Shown here: positions 51,401 to 63,511 of the stretch, in pieces
Numbering within the stretch: position 1 is the stretch's first letter
Layout of the letters: every line of letters starts with the position of its first letter
Origin: Bradysia coprophila
Taxonomy: Eukaryota > Arthropoda > Insecta > Diptera > Sciaridae
NCBI RefSeq assembly: GCF_014529535.1
Contig: NW_023503493.1
Span: 9,642,001 to 9,706,000 of the forward strand
Direction of reading: 5' to 3'
Length of the DNA stretch: 64,000 nucleotides
Program-made: the position numbers and the translations under genes
Notes under the pieces: model-generated
What the model was told of the DNA's origin: nothing
Seen by the model: only the letters and a program-made list of their open reading frames with translations
The model's database searches: none

Positions 51401-54400
51401 CCGCCCTACTTCACTATGTCTTTGGTTCAGCGTTTTTCAGTTCAAGAATACATTCGACGTTCATCTTTCCAATTTCAAAATTCGAAAATTCAAGGGTGGA
51501 TCGACACTTCATATGGACACAATGGATGTTCAACCGAACATGGTTACTGGAAAGACAATATTGGGCGAGTGGGAGATATAAGGAAATATGAGAAATTTGG
51601 TGGACAGTCCCTAATTGAAGAAGCTTGCCTTCTTTCCATTCCAACAAGGACGGCCACTTCTGACCTAGTTATTTCGAACATGTAGACAAACCAGATCCAG
51701 AAGTGTTTCGCTGAGTGTTCTAAATAATTAGGTCACAAATGGGTTCCGATCCTTTTGCTGCAGTATTCAATTAGTTTCTAAATTGTGTAATTTAGGCCTG
51801 CAGGATCTCGGAATGAAATCGATTTTTTGTTTTCTACAATGAGTCAATAATCATCAATGAAAAACATAAAGCACAAACCGGGACATAGGCCTTTCAGTGA
51901 TTGATCACATACATCAATAATACATACAATGAACCGGTGTCAATGTCTAATTAATTGCAGAACGTTAACTTGTATCGATTTTCTACACAAAAGTGTGTAC
52001 AAAAACGACGAACATGGATTTAATCATCCGTCGCTAAATTTATTGAATCCGACCATTTAACGCATTAATCAAACATTCAATTTACCGACTCGAAAAAGTT
52101 TCTATTTCTTGTGTGTGTTCCTCATTACGCATTTAATTCGACGCATATATGAGTGCTGTTTGCAATAATGAAAAATGTGTGTAGGCTCGTACGCAATTGA
52201 AAGTTAGATTCTCCACACTTTTTTATGTCTTTCTTTCGATAAAACAATTTTTGCATACAAGCAATATGTGAACATTAATGTGTGTCTTCAATCTCGATTG
52301 AATAAATTTTTTTGAGAGAAAAAAGCAGAAACTCTATGCGACAAAACATGCGTGTAAAAATAGATAAAACCACGCGCACAACAATAAATGGCACTGTATA
52401 TGCTAATTGAACAATGTATGACAAATTTGCATGTTTTTTTTTACTACGATTGGTGTTTTGTCTCTTTGCGAAGCGCACGGTACACATTTTTATTCGGTTT
52501 TTTTTCTACTTATTATCAGCAAGTGGAAAAATTGGAAATCATGTGTCGTGGTTGAATGTCTGTAATTATAGAAATCAGAACAAAAAAAAAAACACTCTCC
52601 GGCCGAGACACCGTATGTGGTGGCATAAGTGTAGCAGCAAAAAGTACAATTGAAATGGAAACTGGATTTTTAGTAGATTACAGCGCTCATGTTAACGGGA
52701 GAACGGGTTGTCTCAGTGGTAACGTACCGGCCTTCCACCAAGAAAATCCGGTTAGGGCAAATTCTGTATAGGATTTTTCCTCAATGCGTAGCATGAAAGT
52801 AACGTTCCTAAGCGCACTCACGCTTCATAATCTGGGTAGTTGAGGTGTTTGATGCTCTCAACGAAACATACATAGAAGAATGACATGAATGACGTAACCC
52901 ATTCACAATGAATTCTGTGTACAAATATCTGAAGTCGAATTTTAGGTGCTGATATAATCAGCACCAGACAAAAAATCCTAAAGACTTTGCTAACCTATAG
53001 GATAGGCGTGGTTCGGGATTCACGAAAAGCATGTGGTCCGTACTCACCAACCCGCACTGGCTCGCGTGGTGTTTCATGGCTCGAATTATTACGGTTTCCG
53101 AGATGTAGGCACGAGTCTGACACTATTCTTCATTTTTTAAATGCTGCTATTCATAGAGTGTCCAGCCCGTGGATGTAGGCGAGGTGCCGTAATCACACTT
53201 TTTGGTGTACGCACTTCTGTACTATGTTTTAACGTGTAGCCAAAACGTGTGTTCAAAACAACAACAACAACAACCAAATTTAAGACACTATCCAAAATTG
53301 GCGATAAAATTGTCTAAATTGTTGAAGCCCCGGTTGCTACACGTTACTTGGCTCCATTACCAATTCTAATTTAAAATTTCTGTGAAATGTACAGTCTTTG
53401 TTTGGACATTTTTATCTTGACATTCAGCTAGTCAAAACAACAGTTTCCAAACAGTTTCGTAGGTCGAAAATCCAGGAAAATAAAAACTGACCATCAATTT
53501 CATCAGGTAATGAATCATTTACGGGGGGCCGCGAGTAAAGTAACTCTTCCCAATTTCCCAAGGAAGCATCAGATTGAACATTTTCTTTTTTCATTTGGAT
53601 TCTTTATTTAGCTCTGACCCGGAATCTTTTTTTTTTTGAAAAAGTAAAACCATGAAGCATGCAAAAATGTGTTACTTTTAAAGGAAAAATTGGTTTGTTG
53701 GTGATAGCTTATCCCACTTGGAGAAACCTTTGCAGATTGTGTAAATTTATGTAATCTGCACAGGTTTCTCCAGTTATCACCAACAAACCAATTTTTCCTT
53801 TACACCATTTGCTCTTAATGGTTTTCATCAAAAAACGTGGGCTGCAAATTTGCAAAAGATCCATTGCTCTTAAATACAGTTAGAGGAACTGAAATTTCAG
53901 CATGCATTTGTTTTACCTGCTTTTCAGCTGATCCACACAAACAGTCAAAACTGTTTATACGTTTTTACAGTTTTATGACTACCACGCGCGTGTAGCAGCT
54001 TCAACCGTACAAACATGTGTAAATGAGTGTGAATGAGTGCATCAGCTGAAGCAAATTCATGCTGAAATTTTACTGCCTCTGACTGTACCTTCATTTTGAT
54101 ACAAATTGGTATATGTAACATTATGGCATTGGTTTCGAAACGTGGTCACGCGTAGCCTCATGAGGAACTGGTACGCAGACAGTATCTATAGGTCTATTTA
54201 TATTATATATATTTCATTTTGCTGCAATTTTTGTAGGGAGATGTTCTTAAAGCCTAAATTTCTTAGAATCAATCCTGCTATATACTCGGGTTTATTGAAA
54301 AGCTATAGGAAGTACAAAGCCTGCCAAAGGGTCTAGATTTTGCTTCTCTTTTCACTACATGAGGAGACAATGTTTCCAACGTGCTATTTGATTCTTCCAA

Positions 54401-57400
54401 AGTATACAAATTCTGAAGGCAATGGAAACCCTCAAGGTTTGTTCAATAGAGTCGATGGAATGCGGTGAATATATGAGCTCATACACAGGAAATTGAATAA
54501 AGTAACCGTAAGCGCTATATTAAAAGTAACATGACGCTTCAGTTAAACGGATGTTCTCGAATTCGATGAAAAGTATGATCCAGTGTGTTTTAGTTCATTT
54601 TTAGAATATCTCCTGTGTTTACTTTGGGAGCGCATGGTCAGACGGCAAAAACTTTCTTACACTGTAAAATATCATTCAAATCATTGGCTGATATACTAAC
54701 CTGTTTCGATGGTGACTGATATTTGAAAAGGCCTCTTTTAGCACTGGGCATAAAACTGTTTTCGTTTCGGTCATCGGTGACTGTTTTCACATCATCAATA
54801 TTCGTGCCGAGCAATTCATTTTTCAGGAGACACGAATACGCCAAACTATCACGGGCCGATTCGCCGACATCACGCTGCTTTTTGTTGGATTGTGGCGAAC
54901 TTTCGTTGGATTTTGTGATCGATGCAAAATTCGTTTGCCAATTGTTGTTCGCTCTGTGTGTGTGGAAACGGAGAGGTGTTTTTTTTATTGAAATTTATAT
55001 TTTTGTTTCTTCAATAAAATTGTTGTAAATAATCGGAATTCGCTAGAGTCAGCACTAAAATGAGGAAAATTCAAGTTGCGAAAATTATCGTCGATTCTAA
55101 CTGTTCATTTGGTCGGTAACATCTTCGTAAAAATTTACTTATTTGTATAATTAGCAGTGAACGGTAAGTGCATACATTGCATGTTGTTCATTTGCAAGTC
55201 AACAATGCGGTTTTGCAAAGGAATTCTCGGTAGAAGCAATATAATTAAATCGGAATTAGCTTGAGGTAAATAGATTTGTAAATTCGAACATTTCAGCTAA
55301 GAACAATAAACCAATGGATGGTATGCTGGAAATAGGAGAATCATAACAAAAGAAAATACGGATCGATACGACCCGTGACTGTTACTTCTTACAGTGATGG
55401 TGCAACGAAATGTTTGTTTTTGTTGGTTAACACAGTGAGTTAATTAGAAGAACGAACCCGTTAGAATCTTTTGCATAAAAGACAGGACTAGAAACTCTCG
55501 ACAAAAATTTCTACGATTTGATTCTATTGTTCCGCACAGATTGGTGACTGCAAGACCACTCAGCGTGTTTTTAATAGATGAAGAATTCGCTAGGCTCTGA
55601 AAAGACGAATAGGTAAGACACTTAAATATTCTAGTGGCACCAGAGGCAGCGCAGACAATTATTCTAGAAAACGCAAAATCGGTCTGCGAATCTTGCTGAA
55701 ATCACTCTAGAAGAAATTCTTGTCACTAACGTGCAACATTGTCAAACTGATTTTTGAGACGATACTCCCTGACGATACCAACACCTGTTTATTGTTCACA
55801 TACCGAACGAGCTAATCTTGATTTATGTTCCGGAACTATTTCGTTGACAAAGGATTTGCAGAAAGAAAATCCTCGGAGGATTGGCATCGATTTTTCAGGA
55901 TTTTCTTCTTGATTTTTTGAAGATTTTTGGATTTCGAAGGATTTTTTTTAGTTTTCTGAGGTTCTTGGTTGAAGATTTTCTTCTCTTTTGGGGATATTCT
56001 GTTGAAACGATTCTCAGTTTTCAAAATATTTGAAAGGTTTTTCTTTTTGTTGACGGAGCATCCGGAATTCATCCGCCCTTCGATGATCACTAAAATTTCA
56101 ACATTCCTAGAAGGAGACATTTGATCGATACGTAACGTAACAGCCTTGAACTCAGACTCAGCCAGAACTCAGACTCACACTTCAAAATTTGAATTAAAAG
56201 TCCAAACTAATGTTAGAAAGCAAAGCCGGTCAACTCGGTCCGTCGATTTTAAAGAAACTTTTTAGGAATTTCACAGTAAAGAGCAATCAAATTTCAGCTC
56301 AAGTTTGCTTCAGCTGATGTTCACGTGAATCACTCATACAAGGAAAACTCGCTGTGTATGTTTATATACGGTTCTACCACTACCACGCGCATGTGTGTTC
56401 TGCCGTATATACACTCATAACCAGTTTTGTTTGTTTGAGTGAACCAGCTGAAAATCAGCTGAAGCAAATTTGGACCTCAAGCCTTTGTAAACAAATCTAT
56501 GAATATGAGCCCCGTGTGACAACAACAAAGTTCTTTAAATCTGAGAATTTATTTATGTCTCAACTCATTAGCCCTATTTCACAATACCGGTACAGAGCGG
56601 AGAGTTTCCATTATTCCACCATCTCATTCTTTGTTCTTACAGTGTCATCACTGTCACTCAAAAACAAGGCATCAGAACAGTCGGAGCGTTTGCTGCGACT
56701 TAGCCCCGTACAACCCGTAATCCAATTTTGTCCGCAACCATTATACGTCCGTAGCCCTAATAAGCTCGGAACCCTAATACGTCCACAACCCTCTAATGCG
56801 TATGTTACCAAAATGCAAGTCAAGTTGCGCATTGTCAAATTTACTGAAACTGTTCATTTTTAAAATTGCGCATAGCGCAATTACGAAAGCCCGTACGAAG
56901 TACCTTTCAAATAAAACCAACAATTTACGACATTATTTTAGAAACCCAAAATTTTTTGCCAACTTTCCATTGGGTATTCAATTACCTCTCAAATGAAACA
57001 AAAACAAGCAAAATCGGTTGAGATTTACTCGATTTATGTGCAAAAAGCACTTAGGGCCGAGTAGCGGCCTTAGTGCAAGGGCCCAAATTTGAAACTTTTT
57101 TTGCCATCATTCTATTCGTCATTCAATTATCTCTCAAATGAAACAAAAACTAGCAAAATCGGATGAGATTTACTCGATTTATGTGCAAAAAACACTTAGG
57201 GCCGAGTAGCGGCCTTAGTCCAAGAGCCCAAATTTGAAACTTTTTTCGCCACGTTCTTTTCGGTATTCAATTAGACTCCATAAAAAACTAAATCTAGCAA
57301 AATCGGATGAGATTTACTCGATTTATGTGCAAAAAACACTTAGGGCCGAGTAGCGGCCTTAGTCCAAGGGCCCAAATTTGAAACTTTTTTTGCCATCATT

Positions 57401-58376
57401 CTATTCGTCATTCAATTATCTCTCAAATGAAACAAAAACTAGCAAAATCGGATGAGATTTACTCGATTTATGTGCAAAAAACACTTAGGGCCGAGTAGCG
57501 GCCTTAGTCCAAGGGCCCAAATTTGAAACTTTTTTCGCCATCATTCTATTCCGTATTCAATTAGACTCCATAAAAAACTAAATCTAGCAAAATCGGATGA
57601 GATTTACTCGATTTATGTGCAAAAAACACTTAGGGCCGAGTAGCGGCCTTAGTCCAAGGGCCCTAATTTGAAACTTTTTTCGTCACGTTCTTTTCGGTAT
57701 TCAATTACCTTCCATAAAAAACTAAAACTAGCAAAATCGGATGAGATTTACTCGATTTATGTGCAAAAAACACTTAGGGCCGAGTAACGACCTTTGAGCC
57801 CTCCCAACAAGCCCACGTTGCATCTTACCCAAAAACAATGTTCAGCAACTTTGTTCTACTCGTCAATACCTTTCATTTGATATATCACAAGCAGCTATTG
57901 CGTGCATATTTCGGTAGATATCGTCGAAAGACTGAAAAACACCTATAGGGCCCTAGCTCTGGAAGGGCCGACCCTACCATGCCCATTTTCGAACTTGACC
58001 TTACTTTTGTCGATACCAATCGGGGAAAAAAAGAATTTTGAAAAAAGGTTGCGATTTACTCTAGCTAGAGGGGTCACGGACGGACGGACGGACGGACGGA
58101 CGGACATTTTTTTTATTGCGGATTCGTCATCTATGAACATAACCAAATGCTTTGCCCTTACTGTCTGCTTCCAATTCGACGTGTTACAAACGGCATATTA
58201 ATCTTATAAGCCCCCAGTACTTCGTACGGGGCTAAAAACGATAGATCTACATAGTCAACTCACCTGGATGGTATGAATCGATCCAACGACGAACTGTTTC
58301 CTTCGTTGCAATACAGACTCCGCGCAACCGGACTGGAAAATTTCAATATTCTCTTTTCATAATCTGGACTGTACAT
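42439..58376 (-). CDS. fzr: Fizzy-related / Cdh1, APC/C activator
   Basis: WD40 co-activator that brings substrates to the anaphase-promoting complex at mitotic exit, in G1 and in endocycles. Minus-strand exons: 58264-58376, 54701-54953, 45202-45435, 44801-44935, 42439-43131, joined in phase to 475 residues (Drosophila Fzr is nearly the same length). Seen: the C-box DRFIPSR at residues 32-38, the SLAYSCLLKNELLG region, KISRIPFKVLDAPELQDDFY leading into seven WD40 repeats (for example LASGGNDNRLYVW, GGGTADRCIRFW) and the C-terminal Ile-Arg tail (NIR) that docks on the APC/C. Introns 2 (9.3 kb) and 1 (3.3 kb) hold many repeats. The others are 265 bp and 1.7 kb. Confidence 0.97.
43236..43380. 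mobile_element. Small palindromic MITE in fzr intron 4
   Basis: GAATGACCAATGGATCGATT on the left is inverted as AATCGACCCATTGGTCATTC on the right. The arms are about 35 bp and the total about 145 bp. Confidence 0.65.
46305..47481 (+). CDS. Possible nested gene for a small secreted protein
   Basis: On the strand opposite fzr, an ATG at 46305 opens a good signal peptide (MTPLIVLVLSTIIYCTSS). Downstream are open frames at 46640-46933 (with an MECGECKTENICGYF cysteine cluster), 46958-47230 and 47287-47481 (ending CVYECDYESLYY). Plausible donors and acceptors exist (GTTAGT after TSS, TTGTAG before 46591), but I could not chain all pieces in phase. It may be a multi-exon gene of an unknown family or its remnant. 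Confidence 0.3.
46390..46542. mobile_element. CAGGGCC-end MITE
   Basis: CAGGGCCTTCTTTTGAGAA is inverted at the right end. The interior is a run of GAAATTTCAGGAAATTCAT repeats. Flanks CAGGTAAC and CTGGTAAG agree at six of eight bases, a worn 8-bp duplication. Confidence 0.78.
51233..51690 (+). promoter_or_regulatory. TATA-box promoter candidate with short downstream frame
   Basis: TATATAAAA at about 51233-51241 is followed by an 89-codon frame (51416-51685, MSLVQRFSVQEY...). The spacing would allow a transcript starting near 51265. The protein has no recognised domain. Without it this could be chance in AT-rich DNA. Confidence 0.22.
52700..53275 (+). mobile_element. Retroposon-like segment with (CAA)n tail
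   Basis: It begins near a tRNA-like stretch (GTCTCAGTGGTAACGTACC, an A-box match) and ends in AACAACAACAACAAC at about 53260-53275, the same tail type as the LINE at 4010-7158. The body contains GC-richer sequence unlike the flanks. Either a tRNA-headed SINE or a 5'-truncated LINE. No target duplication was established. Confidence 0.38.
53679..53802. mobile_element. 124-bp palindromic MITE
   Basis: TAAAGGAAAAATTGGTTTGT at the left is inverted at the right, with further pairing through GGAGAAACCT and AGGTTTCTCC. Almost a complete hairpin. Confidence 0.75.
53877..54085. mobile_element. Tc1/mariner-like MITE
   Basis: CAGT...TGAAATTTCAGCATG is inverted at the right as CATGCTGAAATTTTACTG...ACTG, with TA on both sides. 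Inside, CAGCTGA and CCACGCGCG segments are shared with sequence near 56280-56475. Confidence 0.68.
56875..57800. repeat. 145-bp tandem repeat, six copies
   Basis: The segment CACTTAGGGCCGAGTAGCGG recurs at intervals of 144-145 bp (near 57050, 57196, 57340, 57485, 57630 and 57774). Each unit also has GATTTACTCGATTTATGTGC. Copies are highly alike. Confidence 0.92.
56886..58235. mobile_element. Possible TIR element carrying the 145-bp array
   Basis: AGCCCGTACGAAGTAC near 56890 is inverted as GTACTTCGTACGGGGCT near 58216-58232. Between them lie the tandem array, a unique 300-bp stretch and a (GGAC)n microsatellite (58078-58106). The right end is only about 30 bp from fzr exon 1. No transposase is seen. 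Confidence 0.55.
58078..58106. repeat. (GGAC)n microsatellite
   Basis: About seven GGAC units in a row, followed by a poly-T tract. Confidence 0.85.
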
Positions 58377-60716
58377 TTTACACTCTTTTTGTTTCGAATT
58401 TCACCACAGCCGGAACAATGGAACGGAGCTCGTTCTCTTTGAATTCTTGTCTTTTAACACACCAATTTAACACTCACACCGAATGAATGCGAGTCTATTA
58501 TGATCACAAAATTCACTTAAACGCAATTAGAGAAACTTATCTCCGGTTTCTTCGAATGATGAATCTCCAGTATTGTCTCTTCTGGGTGGGTTGATTTCGG
58601 ATTGTAAACGTGGGTGTTTGGAAACGAACTGTTCGTGTCGCCTGGTTTACGAGAAATAGAGAAAAGGAAATTGTTTATTTTAAACCAATTTATGTTACAA
58701 TATGGTCGGGCAAAGTAAAAGAGTACGTTAACCTAGGAAATGAATCGTCAGACATGCAACATCATGTACACTTACAACATTAACAGCAGAAAGAAAAAAC
58801 GAGTCCGGAATGATTGCCAATAAATTTTCGTGTGTTTTCTGATCGTCGTAAAAAAAACTCGCCCCAAAAATAAATGAACTTCAAACGAAACCGTATTGAC
58901 AACTGAACGTGTCGTGTACGAAACTGCTACTTTAATTAAACTAAATGAAATTGCAACCTTGTCCCCGACAGAGTTCGTTTATTACAAAAATTATATAGAT
59001 TTTCCACTCTTCTATGTTTGTCGGTTGAACGACATCGACAAACTGATTACTCACATTGCAATAATGTGCTAGCCGTTCCAAGCACACAGAACACATCAGC
59101 TGTTGACATAAATGTATGTGAGTGCGCGATGTTCGATCAATATACACATCCAATGTTCTGTATATATTCCGAACAATAAATATATTAGATTTTACCGAAT
59201 ATATACATGTGGCTATCCCCCATACCCAGCCAACGCATAGACGACAACCTTTTTTTTCAAAATTTTATTTTATGCAAATCGTTTTCAATATTTTCAATTC
59301 ATTCGCACAATCGTCATTATTGTTTGTCATTACATTTATCATCTTCTTGGCGTAACGAATAAATTGTTCTATGTTTTCCGTGGCCGGTTATGTACTGTTC
59401 GCTATTTACTTCGTCTAATGAGTGAACTAAAATTTGGGTTAAGTAATTAAATACACTCGAAAATTGAGTATTGAAATTGAAACAGTCACTCGAAATGGAA
59501 AACAAATTTTATCAATAAATGTGTCGTGCTGAACATTCATTTATGCTATTTGCCGGGGCACACTCTTTACCGATTATAATACCTACACCTAGTCGTTATC
59601 ACTTTCTGCATATAAGTAACATACACGTAGAATACAAGCAATATGCAGTGACGGAAATAAATTGAATTGCTCAATACACATCAGCAACTAAAGAACAATT
59701 CCAATTTATCGACCGTTTTGCTTGTCCACCCATCAACTAACATTTTTTGAATGCCTTTCGAATCGTCATAAGTAAGAATATAGCTGAATGTGTGACTGTA
59801 TGGCAACGGTCAGATGGTCACCAACCGCTAGTAAATCTTGAGTTCAACGAGGAGTTGGTCTATTATGATTCCTAGGTAGTTACAATTCCACTTGAGTAAC
59901 GATTTTAACTCGAGATTTACGAGTATGTGAGTTATGAATTCACTCCACGTCTTCTACGTCTCTCAAAGATTTATAGACCGATGCTGTTACGGCACCTTGA
60001 GTCAGGGTCTATTTTAAGGGAATCAAATTCCCCGAAAATTCACTAATTTTTACGTCGCATTTTATTGATTGCTCTAAAATAACAATTGATCGAAGTGTAA
60101 CTCCGTTGCATTTATGGTCTGTTTAGTTGTTTTTTATGTGTTATACATCGCAGAAAATCCAAATTGGCGTCAAAATGAAGGTATTGCTTCAATAATGCAA
60201 TTGAAAAATAACAATTTTATTGAAAGGTCTGTCTTGACTGACAGGTCAAACTAACTTGTCTGCCACAACAGACCTTTCAACAAAACTTTCATTTTCCAAT
60301 TTCATTATTCATTTGTCATTCTAGACCAATTTAGACTTTCTACAATACGTGTCGGCCCAGATGGGCCACTAACTAGGGCCACTCTAGTTAGGACTCAAAA
60401 CAGAAAGTCGTAGAACAAATGTTTTTCGTATCAGTAAGTGCAATTAAGACTTCTCTCATACTTCGTCGACAGAAATGACAGTGGCATCCGACTAGAATTT
60501 CTTAAACAGTTTCCGTGAAAGTCGTCCTCTCAATACTTTATTAACAAAGGTATGCTTCCTCGACTACAGATATGTGTTCGAAAGGCAAATTATTTGAACG
60601 AACTCGTATGATTTTACGAGTGAAGGTGAAAAAGATTTTTATTTGACAGAGGATAACCATTTGAGTCTGAGACTCGCATATCGATGAGACTATCACAAAA
60701 TTATCGACCTACGACG
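58377..60716. other. 5' flank of fizzy-related
   Basis: Presumed promoter and upstream region of fzr (minus strand). There is no clear TATA box at a usual distance, and the stretch is AT-rich. A short inverted pair around GAAAGGTCTGT and ACAGACCTTTC lies at about 60221-60282. Nothing else is recognised. Confidence 0.35.
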
Positions 60717-61402
60717 CACAGTGTTCCAAAACGTTACTGCCACATTCATAAATCTATTTTTGACATCAGTACGTCACTTTGCGACCCCCTTATGTCCGGA
60801 ATTACCCTACAGTAACAGTAGACTTTCGAAAAACCAAGAAAAATTTTTGTTGGTTTTTTGGGTTTTGGAGCCCATTTTCCCCGTGAGGGGTTTGTAAATT
60901 TTCCATGTTAAATATAAAAATCCTAAGGACGTTGCAACTTGCATTGAGACACCTCAAGCATACTCCTTATGGTATTTTCTATGTTCCCGAACCTACCTGC
61001 TCACCAATCGCTGTAAAACAGATCTCTTATTCCACATTTTCATCAATAACCAAAAAAATTCAAAAAAGCCTCATGAAATAAAATCGTTGTCTCTAACATT
61101 TCTGCAGTAGTAAGTGAAGGCGAGAGGCAGGGGAACATAGAAAATACCATAAGGAGTATGCTTGAGGTGTCTCAATGCAAGTTGCAACGTCCTTAGGATT
61201 TTTATATTTAACATGGAAAATTTACAAACCCCTCACGGGGAAAATGGGCTCCAAAACCCAAAAAACCAACAAAAATTTTTCTTGGTTTTTCGAAAGTCTA
61301 CTGTTACTGTAGGGTAATTCCGGACATAAAGGGGTCGCAAAGTGACGTACTGATGTCAAAAATAGATTTATGAATGTGGCAGTAACGTTTTGGAACACTG
61401 TG
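60717..61402. mobile_element. 686-bp hairpin element with ~275-bp arms
   Basis: CACAGTGTTCCAAAACG and its inverse bound two arms (60717-60990 and 61128-61402) that differ at only a few bases. The flanks share CGACG. The 140-bp centre is unique. No open frame, so it is a non-autonomous foldback element. The near identity of the arms indicates recent formation or gene conversion. Confidence 0.85.
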
Positions 61403-62275
61403 CGACGTTTTGAAAGTAGACAAATTTAATTGTCTGAGGATTTTCCTTATTAGCAAATTGAGGTTGAGAGAAAATTTTGACTAAATTTTCGACAAAAATC
61501 AGCTCCAACCATGTTCTTTGTGTCATTCACATACCTCCTCCAGATCCATTCCTCATTTCTAATTTCATTTCTGACTGCCTCTTGATTAAGTAAAGAAGGG
61601 TACGGCTCATTGGTACGTCTCGATTGATAATTTTTGAACTTTTTGTCTAAATTCTTATCTTCAACGTTTAATGGCAATATTGTTTCCGAATACATATTGG
61701 AATTATGCTTATCATATCTCGGTTTTGATTTATCTTTTTCAGTTATCTTGTCTTCGACAAAACTGACTACAGCACCACACCGTATGTCTGCTGTCTCAAC
61801 GAATAATTTTTTTGTGTGAATTTAATCCGATCTGAGCAGTTTGTACGATATAGTAAAGTAGAAACACACCAAGTTTGTGGCTATGCACCACATACCAGCG
61901 AATAAGGAATTTTAGTTGATATTCCGTGTAGGAGACAAAATTGGTTGTAGCAACTTTGATCAAATTGGTTTTTTGTGCAAAATTCTACACATTTATGATG
62001 TCATTGTTCGACTGTAATGTGTTGACAGTCTCAGGCGAGAACATTTTCTTCGCGATTTTATTGGGGTCAGTGTGCAAAAAGAATGCGTTTCCAGAAACGA
62101 TTTACATAAAAATTAAATGTTAGACGTCATTCGCAGCCAGAATGATTTGTATTGTTCACATTTTACTCGGTGCTCATAGCACATAGCACAGATGTTTGTG
62201 GTCAAACGCAGACATCAATGGCATTGGGAGGCTGAGAGCTGTCTTTTGAAGAAGGACTTAAGTGTCCACTCCACC

Positions 62276-62382
62276 CAACAAAAAGTACTCCGTGAGAGAG
62301 CCGTGAGAGAGCAAGCTGTCAAAAAAACAAAGAAAAAATTGAAAAAATTCAATTTTGTCTCTCACACGGAGTACTTTTTTGG
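62276..62382. mobile_element. 107-bp MITE
   Basis: AAAAAGTACTCCGTGAGAGA is inverted at TCTCTCACACGGAGTACTTT, with a GAGAGAGC repeat inside. Confidence 0.65.
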
Positions 62383-62508
62383 TAAGAGGAAACTAAGCAT
62401 TAAGCTTTGTCTAATTAAAGAGTAAAAATTCCGAAAACAATGACAACATTTTGAAAAAGATTAGTCTATCAACGAAGCGTGCCGACATTCCGATAGTAAA
62501 GTTTTACC

Positions 62509-62832
62509 CAGGGAATAAGGGAGGTACAAAAAGATTTTTTTTCCATTTTCTTGAAGAATTCGGAAAATAAAAGGATCCGTGTTTTTGTCTTTCTTGATTC
62601 GAGCAATAGTACCCTCTATAGGGCACTTTATACTTCCCATGTAAATGACCATTACAACAACAATTTGTATGGCGGGTGTGATCGGGTGTGAAAATTTTTT
62701 CAACTTCAACCAGTGATAATTTTTCGAATTTTGATTTTTTCGAGAAAAGAAAAAACACGGGTCTCTTTATTTTCCGAGTTCTTCAAGAAAATCAACTAAA
62801 AAGTATATGCGGTACCTCCCTTATTGTGTCTG
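62509..62832. mobile_element. 324-bp TIR element
   Basis: AATAAGGGAGGTAC at the left and GTACCTCCCTTATT at the right lead into diverged inverted arms of about 80 bp (including CTTGAAGAAYTCGGAAAATAAA). Non-coding. Confidence 0.7.
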
Positions 62833-63344
62833 ATAATCAAATTTCAATCTGATTTGTTTACAAAATTTATAGAAATTCTTTAGAAAAATACAAACAAAAA
62901 CTTCTAGAGCTCAGAGCAAGGTGACTTTATCAGTGCAGCTTAGCTGCGCAAGCACTCTTTAACGCCTTTAACCCATTTTTTCTCGTCTCGTTGACAGGCT
63001 ATAGATATGTAGAACCATTCTCAGTGTGTAAAGCAATTAAAGTTGTGCATAAAACAGAACTACAGTCACCAAGAGTCCCCCAGAAACATATTATCGAATT
63101 CAGGTCTCGATGCAGGTCCACTCAAGCCCATGCCACCTAACCCTCACGACGATAATGAAATCACCAGAAATGTTCCATGGTGACACAGATGTTTTATCAA
63201 AGTAAGGCTGAGTCACTTTTTATCCCTAATCTTCTTCGTTATTATTGTTATTTCGTTATTGTTCTTCGCATCGCTTTATGACAGTGAGCGTAATTTTTGT
63301 ATAACGTTTACAGCCAGACAAACGGTGAATTATACGTACGAATA

Positions 63345-63511
63345 GGTCAGTTCCATAAGGCTATTTGAGCTGTCAAAGGGTCATCCATAGAACCAGACGC
63401 AAAAAATTATTGACAAATTGTTAGCAAAAGCGTTGAGGTTGTGGCTCTGTGGACGCTCTAGTTCATTTTCGGCTTGTCAAAAATGGTTTTTACCGTAGGA
63501 TGGAACAAACC
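63345..63511. mobile_element. MITE, GGTYTGTTCCAAG family, copy 4
   Basis: It opens GGTCAGTTCCAT and ends GGAACAAACC. The interior matches the split copy at 3923-7247 (ATTGACAAATTGTTAGCAAA, CATTTTCGGCTTG), and shows what that site looked like before the LINE inserted. Confidence 0.72.

Larger units (their letters stand above)
45436..54700. other. fzr intron 2, 9.3 kb
   Basis: Contains a MITE (46390-46542), possible nested plus-strand genes (46305-47481 and 51233-51690), a SINE- or LINE-like segment (52700-53275) and two foldback elements (53679-53802 and 53877-54085). The stretches 47.5-51.2 kb and 51.7-52.6 kb are AT-rich with nothing identifiable. Confidence 0.6.

Noticed and set aside
56354-56863. 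169-codon frame as a gene
   Set aside because: It runs through repeat-derived sequence shared with other intron elements and has no protein-like features.
56875-57800. CRISPR-like array
   Set aside because: Units are 145 bp with no alternating unique spacers, and the genome is eukaryotic. This is a minisatellite.
57902-58201. 99-codon frame across the GGAC repeat
   Set aside because: The frame exists because the tetranucleotide repeat has no stops. Nothing else supports coding.
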